Of a stretch of DNA of 6,110 bases, positions 1-5,866 are shown in pieces (positions within the stretch are counted from its first letter, which is position 1; each line of letters opens with the position of its first letter). Source of the stretch: Armatimonadota bacterium (GTDB lineage Bacteria > Armatimonadota > Fimbriimonadia > Fimbriimonadales > Fimbriimonadaceae); assembly GCA_023428805.1 (NCBI GenBank), contig JAEYWW010000303.1, positions 1-6,110 of the forward strand, written 5' to 3'. Under the pieces are notes generated by a model. It was not told the origin of the DNA and searched no databases. It saw nothing but the letters and a program-made list of their open reading frames with translations. The position numbers and the translations under genes are program-made.

Positions 1-186
1 CTTCAGCTCAGCGCCGTCCATGCTGCCGATCGCATCGGCGGCTCGATCTTCCGGGACCTCGACGAAGCCGAAGCCTCGTCCTTCCATCACGCGCGGACGC
101 TCGCCGCCAAACTCCGCGAAGGCGTCCAGCAGGTCAGCCTCGGTGACCCCGTAGTCCAAATTTCCGACAAAAAGTCGTGTGCTCAT
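1..186 (-). CDS. RRM-domain RNA-binding protein, N-terminal part (cut by window edge)
   Basis: The 62 visible residues start at the ATG complementary to 184-186 and form most of one RNA recognition motif. RNP2 is LFVGNL at residues 5-10 and RNP1 is RGFGFVEV at about residues 37-44; the aromatic residues of these strands stack on RNA bases. The stretch between FG and RNP1 is only about ten residues, shorter than in the usual bacterial or cyanobacterial glycine-rich RRM proteins and more like short-loop eukaryotic RRMs. The start is supported by AAGGAA lying 5 nt upstream (complement of 192-197), the best Shine-Dalgarno in the window. The family is cytoplasmic, binds single-stranded RNA and is often linked to cold or stress responses in bacteria; its RNA target here is unknown. 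The C-terminus lies outside the window. The gene is divergent from the gene at 372. Confidence 0.93.
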   Translation of the reverse strand, partial: MSTRLFVGNLDYGVTEADLLDAFAEFGGERPRVMEGRGFGFVEVPEDRAADAIGSMDGAELK

Positions 187-197
187 GTGTTTCCTTG

Positions 198-216
198 GGC
201 GGCTTCGAGCGCCGCC
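198..216 (-). promoter_or_regulatory. Hairpin in the RRM 5' leader, next to its ribosome binding site
   Basis: GGCGGC at 198-203 and GCCGCC at 211-216 are perfect complements around a 7-base loop. In the RRM transcript this stem ends directly beside the AAGGAA ribosome binding site (complement of 192-197). A G+C stem here could affect ribosome access or leader stability, and leader control is known for some bacterial RRM and cold-shock genes. It is not followed by a U run, so it does not look like a terminator. A role in regulation is inference; a six-base GC dyad can also occur by chance. Confidence 0.4.
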
Positions 217-269
217 AACTCGGCTGTAGTAAGGGGAGGACACACGGACAACAGGTTCAATCGGGAAGC

Positions 270-288
270 AAGTCAAGCGTGAAGTCAA
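270..288. repeat. Direct repeat AAGTCAA x2, possible operator
   Basis: AAGTCAA occurs at 270-276 and again at 282-288, separated by GCGTG, so the copies are 12 bp apart and would lie on nearly the same face of the helix. Read on the minus strand they are TTGACTT boxes, upstream of the RRM gene. Tandem 7-mers are typical of response-regulator sites, for example the E. coli Pho box with an 11-bp period, but neither the sequence nor the spacing matches that box. Treat this as an unassigned candidate site. Confidence 0.3.
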
Positions 289-332
289 CCGAATTTTGAT
301 ACAACCGATGACATAATGACACAATCTGCATC

Positions 333-351
333 CCAGTTCCTCCAAAACTGG
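333..351. promoter_or_regulatory. Inverted repeat CCAGTT-N7-AACTGG upstream of the 372 gene
   Basis: CCAGTT at 333-338 is the perfect reverse complement of AACTGG at 346-351, with a 7-base centre. It ends 20 bp before the start codon at 372. It could be the operator of a dimeric regulator, perhaps the HTH protein encoded just downstream, or a leader hairpin. A tandem ATGACA pair (308-313 and 316-321) lies just upstream. Function is not established. Confidence 0.3.
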
Positions 352-371
352 TATTCAATAATGGTTGAGCT

Positions 372-821
372 ATGAACGAGAGCACATCAGTCTATCTTCA
401 GGAGGAAGAAGTGGAGCACGTCATCCGCACGCTTTCCAGCCACACGTCGGCCCGCGACCTGGCGGAAGCCATCGGGCGAAGCGAAGAAGAGGTCATCCAC
501 GCCCTCCAGACTGTCCGCGCCTCAAAGCCCGCGGATGAGACATCCGCGCTCCGCGCCGAGAATGAGGAGCTGAAGCGCAGGATTGAAGCGCTGGAAAGCA
601 AGCCGACAGTCCGCCGATTTTTCGTCGCGCGAGGAGTCGTGCTCGCGATTGTGGCCAGCGTCTTCCTCATGGCCCTCGGTGTCATGACGCTGGTCGGCGG
701 AATGGCGCGAATGGATTCCCGCGCGCCGCAACCCGTCACAGCAACCTCCTATGAGATTCCTGCAAACGTCGGATCAGCGACAACCGACTCCGCAGCCGCA
801 CCAACTCAAGCCAACGACTAA
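372..821 (+). CDS. Hypothetical membrane-tethered helix-turn-helix protein (HTH, coiled coil, one TM)
   Basis: I do not recognise this 149-residue protein as a named family. Residues about 11-50 are helical and resemble a helix-turn-helix, with SARDLAEAIGRSEEEVIHAL placed like turn and recognition helices. Residues 57-77 (LRAENEELKRRIEALES) look like a short coiled coil. One strong transmembrane helix spans about 88-110, preceded by RR at 81-82 and R87, so by the positive-inside rule the N-terminus is cytoplasmic. The last 35-40 residues are a low-complexity Ala/Thr/Ser/Pro tail that would lie outside. This suggests a dimeric, membrane-anchored DNA- or protein-binding module, but that is inference. 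The ATG at 372 has only a weak ribosome site (GGTTGAG, 364-370) and overlaps the stop of a four-codon reading frame beginning at 361. The stop TAA (819-821) overlaps the stop of the convergent phosphatase gene. Confidence 0.75.
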   Translation: MNESTSVYLQEEEVEHVIRTLSSHTSARDLAEAIGRSEEEVIHALQTVRASKPADETSALRAENEELKRRIEALESKPTVRRFFVARGVVLAIVASVFLMALGVMTLVGGMARMDSRAPQPVTATSYEIPANVGSATTDSAAAPTQAND

Positions 822-2347
822 GCTCCGTGGTCCATTCCGAGATCATCGGGAGCTGAGTAGTAGGCCACCATTTCGGAATCGGCCTTTTCCTTGAGCTTGT
901 CGTAGTGCCTCTTCGCCGTCTCGAAGTCCATGGTGGGATTTTCGTGCTTCAAGCCCTTCTGCGCCAGGATCAGATCGAAGAAGCTGGTGTTCTTATGGAC
1001 GCCATGACAGGCCTCCGAACCTGGGCCGACGGCGGTCACCAGCACCCATTCGGATGTGTGATTTCCGCTTGTCCATTGAACCTTGGAGTGGTTGCCGAGA
1101 ATCGCCGCAAGATTGCTGCTGAACCCGCCTCGGAATGAATCGAGCGGAAACTGCGATTTGCCTGCACGCGCGTCGATGATCCCCTGCGCCTGCGCGGTCG
1201 TGAGGCCGATGCCGAGCTTGGCCTTGATCAGATCCTGCATGGACGCTGGCGTTGTGGCGTTGGGAAAATCCCTCGCCAGCACGTCGTAGGAGGCGGTCAT
1301 ATTGGCCGCCGTCAGCAGGCCAGCCGTGGAATCGAAGTACTCGTGGCCCGCACCGTTCAATGAGGGTCCGCCCGTGGCATGATCGGCGGTGATGATGACC
1401 AGAGTGTCGCCGTCTTCCAACGCGAAGTCCACCGCCGCCTTAACTGCTTCTTCAAATTCGATTTGATCGTAGATCATCGCCGCGAAGTCGTTGGCGTGGC
1501 CGCCGTGGTCAACCTTGCCACCTTCAACTTGCAGGAGGAAGCCGTTCGGCGAGTCCTTGAGCGCCGCAATCGCCTTCTTGGTCATTGCGGCCAAAGTCGG
1601 CACTTTGGCATCGAGTTCCGCATTGTTTCTTCGGTCGACAGTATAAGGCAAGTGGCTGCTGGAGAAGATTCCGAGGAACTTCCCTCTGCCATCCCAAGCC
1701 TCCAATGCTGTCTTGTCTTTCGCAACCTTGAATCCAGCCTTTTCAAAGTCCGCATAGAGGTCCTTCTTGTCCGATCGGCGGGAAGCCGAGAACATGCTGT
1801 CTCCACCGCCCATCAAGACGTCCACGCCTGACTCAAGGTGCATTTCGGCAATCTGCGCTTCCAGGTCGCGCTGAATGCAGTTGACGGAAAATCCGGATGG
1901 GGTGGCGTGAGTGATTCGAGTGGTCGTCACAAGTCCGCAGCGCACCTTGTTTTCGCTCAAAATCTGCGTCAAAGTGCGAAGCTTGGTCCCATCGGGGAAC
2001 ATATTGACCTGCCCGTTCCAGATGCGGCGTCCAGACCCCCATGTCGAGGCGGCTGCCGAGGAGTCGGTCACGATGGAATTCAGCGACCCGGTGTCCTGAA
2101 GTCCATTGACCGCGTAATCCTGCCCCATCAAGGTCTCCCAATAGCCCGGGCGACCGTCCATGAGCATCTGAAGCTGGCTCGCCATCGCCGGGACCTGGTC
2201 GGCCATGCCATCGGCAACCATGAAGATGATGTTCTTCGCCCGCCGCCCACGCTGTGAAGAGGAAGCCTTGATGGCGGGCATGCCGAACGCGGCTCCTGCC
2301 GCACCCATCATGCCTGCACCAAGCACGGAACGTCTCGTAACCTTCAT
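818..2347 (-). CDS. phoA: Alkaline phosphatase, Tat-exported, His/His (mammalian-like) metal-site type
   Basis: This 509-residue enzyme should hydrolyse phosphate monoesters outside the cytoplasm. A Tat signal is visible: TRRSVLG at 4-10, then a Gly/Ala-rich hydrophobic stretch to about residue 25. PhoA-family active-site residues are all present: D46 (ADG), nucleophile S96 in TDSSAA, T149 in HATP, phosphate-binding R160, E275, D280, H284, D322-H323 in TADHATGG, and H430 in GNHTSEW. R160 sits at the exact spacing from T149 seen between T155 and R166 in E. coli. Positions equivalent to E. coli D153 and K328 are H147 and H281, the arrangement found in mammalian enzymes and many other bacteria. 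The gene starts 24 bp after the mazG stop, with no clear Shine-Dalgarno, and no terminator is seen between them. Its TAG stop (818-820) overlaps the convergent gene by 4 bp. Phosphate control is plausible but no Pho box was seen. The symbol marks family only. Confidence 0.95.
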   Translation of the reverse strand: MKVTRRSVLGAGMMGAAGAAFGMPAIKASSSQRGRRAKNIIFMVADGMADQVPAMASQLQMLMDGRPGYWETLMGQDYAVNGLQDTGSLNSIVTDSSAAASTWGSGRRIWNGQVNMFPDGTKLRTLTQILSENKVRCGLVTTTRITHATPSGFSVNCIQRDLEAQIAEMHLESGVDVLMGGGDSMFSASRRSDKKDLYADFEKAGFKVAKDKTALEAWDGRGKFLGIFSSSHLPYTVDRRNNAELDAKVPTLAAMTKKAIAALKDSPNGFLLQVEGGKVDHGGHANDFAAMIYDQIEFEEAVKAAVDFALEDGDTLVIITADHATGGPSLNGAGHEYFDSTAGLLTAANMTASYDVLARDFPNATTPASMQDLIKAKLGIGLTTAQAQGIIDARAGKSQFPLDSFRGGFSSNLAAILGNHSKVQWTSGNHTSEWVLVTAVGPGSEACHGVHKNTSFFDLILAQKGLKHENPTMDFETAKRHYDKLKEKADSEMVAYYSAPDDLGMDHGA

Positions 2348-2371
2348 GCTTGACGGTTTACCGCTTTGGGA

Positions 2372-3418
2372 TTAAATTTTGTTAAGGGCTTGGGACGCTT
2401 TGGCCTGGTTCCAAAGATCATCCCACTCTTCCGGAGAAAGCTCCGACAGGGGACGAGACGATGCAGCTTCCATGGCCATAAAGCGTTCGGTGAACCGATT
2501 GAGCATTCTCCGCAAAGCTTCTTCCGGCTCGACCTTCATCCACCTCGCGATATTGACGATGGTGAAGAGAAGGTCGCCGATCTCTGATTCAATTTCCTCT
2601 TGAACCCCTGACTTCTCGGCTTCACGGAGCTCTCTCTCCTCCTCACGAACCTTGTCCCAGACCGCCTCCAAGTCGGGCCATTCAAAGCCGCAGCGCGCCG
2701 CCCGTTTGCTGATTTCAAAGGCGCGGAGAAGTGATGGCATCCCCCTTGGCACACCCGCGAGAACTGATTGCGGCTTTTCGCCTCCCTTCTCGCCTGCCTT
2801 GATCCGATCCCAGTTCTTCAGCACGGCTTCCGCGTCCTCCACGACAACGTCGCCAAAGACATGGGGGTGGCGGCGGATGAGTTTGTCGGTGATCATCTTG
2901 GCGGCGGCATCAATGTCCCATTTGCCCTCCTCTTTCTTGATCTGTGTGTGCATCAAGGGCTGGAGCAGGACATCTCCCAGCTCCTCAAGCATCTTCTCCT
3001 CATCGTCAACATCAATGGCGTCAAACAGCTCATAGGATTCTTCGATGAGATGCTTCTTGAGTGTCTGATGGGTTTGAGCCTGATCCCAAGGGCACCCTCC
3101 CGGGCCCAGCAGACGATCGACGACCCAGACAAGACCATAAAGTCCGCCGGGATGCTCGTGGTTCAGCGCCGGAATCACCAGAGCCGCGCCCTTCGGCCAG
3201 CGTTCAATCTCCCCCAAGACAGTGGACATTGTCTCTCCCCTGGCTTCGATCCAGCAGGGGACCAAGCCGGGAACAATCTCGGCAAACGCGCGACGAATCG
3301 GTTCGAGATCGTCAAAACCGATGAAAACCTGGTGGGCGCGAAGATCGGGCTGCAGGATCAGCGGCGCGATATGCACCTGATGCGACCCCTTCAACCCGAT
3401 CTTGGCCAGCAGCTCCAC
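2372..3418 (-). CDS. mazG: MazG nucleoside triphosphate pyrophosphohydrolase with N-terminal extension
   Basis: MazG hydrolyses (d)NTPs to NMP and pyrophosphate in the cytoplasm and is thought to clear abnormal nucleotides or modulate ppGpp stress. From the GTG start proposed here the protein has 348 residues, against about 263 in E. coli. GGCPWD is at about 107-112. The first MazG domain has the Mg-binding EE..E (126, 127, 130) and ELGD (146-149) residues, followed by RRHPHVF at 182-188. The second domain has EE..E (259, 260, 263) and EIGDLLF (279-285). Residues about 1-85 are extra and resemble the C-terminal part of the tetrapyrrole-methylase domain in YabN-type fusions. I chose GTG at 3416-3418, four bases after the ppiC stop; an upstream ATG at 3503-3505 would overlap ppiC by 83 bp. 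ATG at 3227-3229 would yield a shorter form lacking most of the extension. The tight spacing suggests translational coupling with ppiC. Confidence 0.93.
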   Translation of the reverse strand: MELLAKIGLKGSHQVHIAPLILQPDLRAHQVFIGFDDLEPIRRAFAEIVPGLVPCWIEARGETMSTVLGEIERWPKGAALVIPALNHEHPGGLYGLVWVVDRLLGPGGCPWDQAQTHQTLKKHLIEESYELFDAIDVDDEEKMLEELGDVLLQPLMHTQIKKEEGKWDIDAAAKMITDKLIRRHPHVFGDVVVEDAEAVLKNWDRIKAGEKGGEKPQSVLAGVPRGMPSLLRAFEISKRAARCGFEWPDLEAVWDKVREEERELREAEKSGVQEEIESEIGDLLFTIVNIARWMKVEPEEALRRMLNRFTERFMAMEAASSRPLSELSPEEWDDLWNQAKASQALNKI

Positions 3419-3422
3419 AGAC

Positions 3423-4373
3423 TTAGCCGCCCTGGAACAGCTTCTTGATCTTGTCGTCGAACGGAGTGCCCTGAAATTCGAAGCGGGCCGTCCTCCGCAT
3501 TTCATTCATCTTTTCGGTGAATTTCTGAAGGGGCAGGCCCTTGTCAAGCATGATTTGGCGGCGGATTTCCGCCTTGGTGTTGTCGTCCAACGGCACCATG
3601 CCTCCATCCTTGATGTCGTCGACCTGGAAGCGGACAAATGAATCTCCCGCTTTGATCCAAGGGGTGATGTCGCCCTTCTTGCTCTGGGTGATCATGCCAT
3701 GCGTGGCCGAGCCAAGCTGCTCTTCCGCGACTTCACCAAGCATTCCGCCCGAAGCTTTCGAAACATCAAGACTGTACTTTGCGGCGACCTCCGCGAATGA
3801 TTCTCCCGCCTTGAGGGCGTCGTCCACCTGGTTCTGAGCTGCGGGAGTCTGGACGACAATGGTGCGGAGAACAAACCGCTTCGGAATGATGAACTTGCGC
3901 GGATTGTCGGTGTAGTACTTGTTGACTTCAAAGTCGGTCACATTCACGCCTTTGGTGAAAATTTTGAACTCGCACATCTGAACCAGGGCTTCATAGCGAA
4001 AGTCTGCGTCGCTGAATCCGGCCTGGATGAATGCCTCATACGACTCCGGAGCGAGCCGCTTGCGACGGGCGATGTCTGCATTGATTTCCGCCTCGGTCGG
4101 ATAAACATTCTCCTTTTTGGCGAGCTGCACCATGAGAATCTCGTTCACGATCGTCTGGAGGGTCAAGAAGCCGGGAGTCTCGGCGACAAACTGAGTTCCC
4201 GCAAGCTTCCCAACGTTGGGGAGGACTTCCATCCGGCGGTAATACTGGTCACCCTTGATCTGCTCTCCGTTCACTACCAGCAACACCCGGTCCGAAGACA
4301 CTTGAGCCATGCTGGCAGTTGCGGCCCCAAATGCCGCGAGGGCGACAAGCCATTTCATGCGTGAAATCATCAT
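3423..4373 (-). CDS. Exported SurA/PpiC-like parvulin-family protein, probably a chaperone
   Basis: This 316-residue protein has a signal peptide (MKWLVALAAFGAATASMAQ at about 6-24), so it should act in the periplasm or outside the membrane. Residues 28-150 resemble the SurA N-terminal chaperone region: VLLVVNGEQIKGDQYYRRME, then helices and a conserved-looking VNEILMVQLAKK. A parvulin-type domain lies at about 166-256, with GESFAEVAAKYSLD at 190-203, GGMLGE at 209-214 and KKGDITPWIKAGD at 232-244. The usual strand ends containing histidine (ASHIL and GYHIIKV in typical parvulins) read RTIVV and DSFVRFQV here, so both family histidines are missing and prolyl isomerase activity is doubtful. 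Likely job: helping exported proteins fold, possibly including the neighbouring phosphatase and hydrolases (inference). Start choices are 4373, 4370 or 4358; the last gives the most compact signal peptide. No strong Shine-Dalgarno is seen. Confidence 0.88.
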   Translation of the reverse strand: MMISRMKWLVALAAFGAATASMAQVSSDRVLLVVNGEQIKGDQYYRRMEVLPNVGKLAGTQFVAETPGFLTLQTIVNEILMVQLAKKENVYPTEAEINADIARRKRLAPESYEAFIQAGFSDADFRYEALVQMCEFKIFTKGVNVTDFEVNKYYTDNPRKFIIPKRFVLRTIVVQTPAAQNQVDDALKAGESFAEVAAKYSLDVSKASGGMLGEVAEEQLGSATHGMITQSKKGDITPWIKAGDSFVRFQVDDIKDGGMVPLDDNTKAEIRRQIMLDKGLPLQKFTEKMNEMRRTARFEFQGTPFDDKIKKLFQGG

Positions 4374-4417
4374 ACAAACACCGATTGCTAGGATTCAGAC
4401 GATTATCAGGCCCGGAG

Positions 4418-5146
4418 TCATTCCCACATCTGAAAAGTCCTGGGAGAAAAGGTCGTCTCCAGCTTCAAACGACGTTTTATTTCCGGGAGCATTGCGTCCG
4501 CCCAAATCTGATACCCCTCGGAGGACAGGTGCAGGTAATCCGGCATGATTTGCGGGCTGATCATTCCATCTTTTTCGATCAGCCTGCTTCCAATATCCAG
4601 AAAAAAGATCTTCCTGCCATCAGCAAGCGCCGCAGACAACTCAGCCGCCTCCTTGACCGCCAGGCGGAGGCGATCATCAGGCTTCTCCCCACGCGGCAGA
4701 GGCGCAAGGATGAGGATTTTTGACTCTGGACTCTCCCGGGCAATCCGCTTGACAATGGCGCGCAATCCTTCGACCGCCTCCCGGGGCGTCGAGGAGCCGT
4801 GGCCGACATTGTTCGAGGCGAGGTCGCAGACTACAATGAGCTTCGGTTTCGCACCCACGATTTCCCCGTTCTCGATCCGCCAAAGAGCGTGTTCGGTCCG
4901 GTCGCCACTGAACCCAAAGTTGGCGGCTTTGAGTGGAGCAAAACTCCTGTCCCAAATCTGCCTGCCCGTTCCCTCCCAATCCTGGACAATGGACGCTCCC
5001 AAAAGCGCGACATCAAACCCTCCAGCCTTCGTCGCCTCCACGCTGAATTGGTGCCGCTTCGCCAACCAATCTTCGGAAATTCGGGAAGCGGGGGTCGTCG
5101 CCGTGTCGAACTGCATCGGCCAAAGTGCGAGAAGGGCCGGGATCAT
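4418..5146 (-). CDS. SGNH/GDSL-family hydrolase, copy B, with altered motifs
   Basis: This 242-residue protein belongs to the SGNH fold group near the PAF-acetylhydrolase beta subunits, shown by NFGFSGDRTEHALWR at 76-90, APLPRGEKPDD at 148-158 and MPDYLHLSSEGY at 201-212. The triad would be S52, D203 and H206. Two motifs differ from the family and from its upstream twin. Block I reads GASI (50-53) instead of GDSI, so the aspartate before the nucleophile is alanine. Block III reads DLASNN (108-113) with one extra residue and no glycine, where the twin has IGTNN. It may have reduced or changed activity, or an unusual substrate. The N-terminus (MIPALLALWPMQFDTA) is hydrophobic but lacks a basic n-region, so export is uncertain. 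The start ATG overlaps the stop of copy A as ATGA (complement of 5143-5146), a classic coupling arrangement. A 13-residue C-terminal extension is absent from copy A. Confidence 0.88.
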   Translation of the reverse strand: MIPALLALWPMQFDTATTPASRISEDWLAKRHQFSVEATKAGGFDVALLGASIVQDWEGTGRQIWDRSFAPLKAANFGFSGDRTEHALWRIENGEIVGAKPKLIVVCDLASNNVGHGSSTPREAVEGLRAIVKRIARESPESKILILAPLPRGEKPDDRLRLAVKEAAELSAALADGRKIFFLDIGSRLIEKDGMISPQIMPDYLHLSSEGYQIWADAMLPEIKRRLKLETTFSPRTFQMWE

Positions 5147-5847
5147 GGCAGCTTCAAAATCCGCTCAATTTCCGGAAGCATGTTGTCTCCCCAAATCTGG
5201 TATCCCGCCGGGCTGAGATGGAGATAGTCCGGCATGATCGCGGTCTGCAGAGTGCCGTCCTGGCTGATGAACTTCGGGCCCAAATCAAGCAGAAAGACAT
5301 TCTTGTTGTCCGCAGCCTGCTTGTACTGATCCACCATTGATGCCACGTTCAACCTCAGCAGGTCGTTGGGTTTCTGACCGCGCGGAAAGGTTGCGAGCAG
5401 CAGGATTTTTGACGCGGGGGTGTCGGTGCGAAGCTTCTGGACAATCGCACGCACACCTTCGGCGGCCTGAGCCGCGTTCGAGCTTCCGTGCCCAACGTTG
5501 TTGGTGCCGATCATGATGACGATCAGCTTCGGCTTGGCGGCAGTCAATTCACCGTTGGCCAACCGCCAGAGAACGTGCTCAGTGCGGTCGCCGCTGAATC
5601 CAAAGTTGGCAGGCTTGAGCGGGGCGATCTTCTTTTCCCAATAACCCCGGCCATCTCCCTCCCACCCCTGGGTGATCGAATCACCGAGGAAGGCCACATC
5701 AAACCCACCCTTCTCAGTCGCCGCAACGCAGGCGGCGTGCCTCTGCGCCCACCAATCCTCGCCGCTGCGGGAAACGGGGGCGATGGCGGGGTTGGATTGA
5801 GACATGGCAAGAGCGGCAAGCGCGATGGCGGCGTTCATCAATTTCAT
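5143..5847 (-). CDS. SGNH/GDSL-family hydrolase (PAF-acetylhydrolase-like), copy A, canonical motifs
   Basis: From the ATG complementary to 5845-5847 this is a 234-residue exported hydrolase. MKLMNAAIALAALAMSQSNPAIA forms a plausible signal peptide. The SGNH blocks are complete: LGDSITQGWEG with nucleophile S57, NFGFSGDRTEHVLWRLANGE (81-100) with the oxyanion glycine, IGTNNVGHGSS (113-123) with the oxyanion asparagine, and MPDYLHLSPAGYQIW with D207 and H210. This closely follows the animal PAF-acetylhydrolase Ib catalytic subunits. In bacteria such proteins are ester hydrolases, often acting on acetylated sugars or glycans; the substrate here is unknown. The reading frame is open upstream to 5955, but that would overlap the peptidase gene by 89 bp and put 36 non-signal-like residues before the signal peptide. 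The start is 19 bp after the upstream stop, and its stop overlaps the start of copy B, so the tandem pair is probably co-translated. Confidence 0.92.
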   Translation of the reverse strand: MKLMNAAIALAALAMSQSNPAIAPVSRSGEDWWAQRHAACVAATEKGGFDVAFLGDSITQGWEGDGRGYWEKKIAPLKPANFGFSGDRTEHVLWRLANGELTAAKPKLIVIMIGTNNVGHGSSNAAQAAEGVRAIVQKLRTDTPASKILLLATFPRGQKPNDLLRLNVASMVDQYKQAADNKNVFLLDLGPKFISQDGTLQTAIMPDYLHLSPAGYQIWGDNMLPEIERILKLP

Positions 5848-5866
5848 TATGCGCGGCAGTTCGGCA

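Larger units (their letters stand above)
187..371. promoter_or_regulatory. Divergent intergenic region between the RRM gene and the tethered-HTH gene
   Basis: This 185-bp gap separates two divergent genes and must carry at least the start signals for both. I see no convincing sigma-70 promoter. On the minus strand there are two TTGACT boxes (complement of 283-288 and 271-276), but neither has a good -10 box at 16-18 nt. On the plus strand CATAAT at 312-317 looks like a -10 box, but the nearest TTGATA is only 10 nt away. The region is more AT-rich around 290-360 than the genes, and it holds the repeats and dyads listed separately. Shared regulation of the two genes is possible but not shown. 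Confidence 0.5.

Noticed and set aside
296..317. TTGATA and CATAAT as a sigma-70 promoter
   Set aside because: The boxes are only 10 nt apart, far below the 16-18 nt needed.
1379..1831. Plus-strand open frame of 150 codons opposite phoA
   Set aside because: It is antisense to the conserved catalytic core of the phosphatase and its translation has no domain-like pattern.
2768..3448. Long plus-strand open frame (226 codons) opposite mazG
   Set aside because: It lies wholly opposite mazG and the ppiC end, both with clear family motifs. Its translation shows no recognisable domain and it has no ribosome site; it is a shadow frame.
3419..3505. Upstream ATG extension of mazG
   Set aside because: The extra 29 residues overlap ppiC, are Arg/Ser-rich and resemble an out-of-frame reading of that gene; the GTG at 3416-3418 gives standard operon spacing.
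4374..4417. Terminator or promoter between SGNH copy B and the chaperone gene
   Set aside because: The 44-bp gap shows no stable stem, no T run and no paired promoter boxes.
4545..5216. Plus-strand open frame of 223 codons opposite the SGNH hydrolases
   Set aside because: It crosses the boundary of two well-supported minus-strand genes, and its composition looks like a mirror of their codons.
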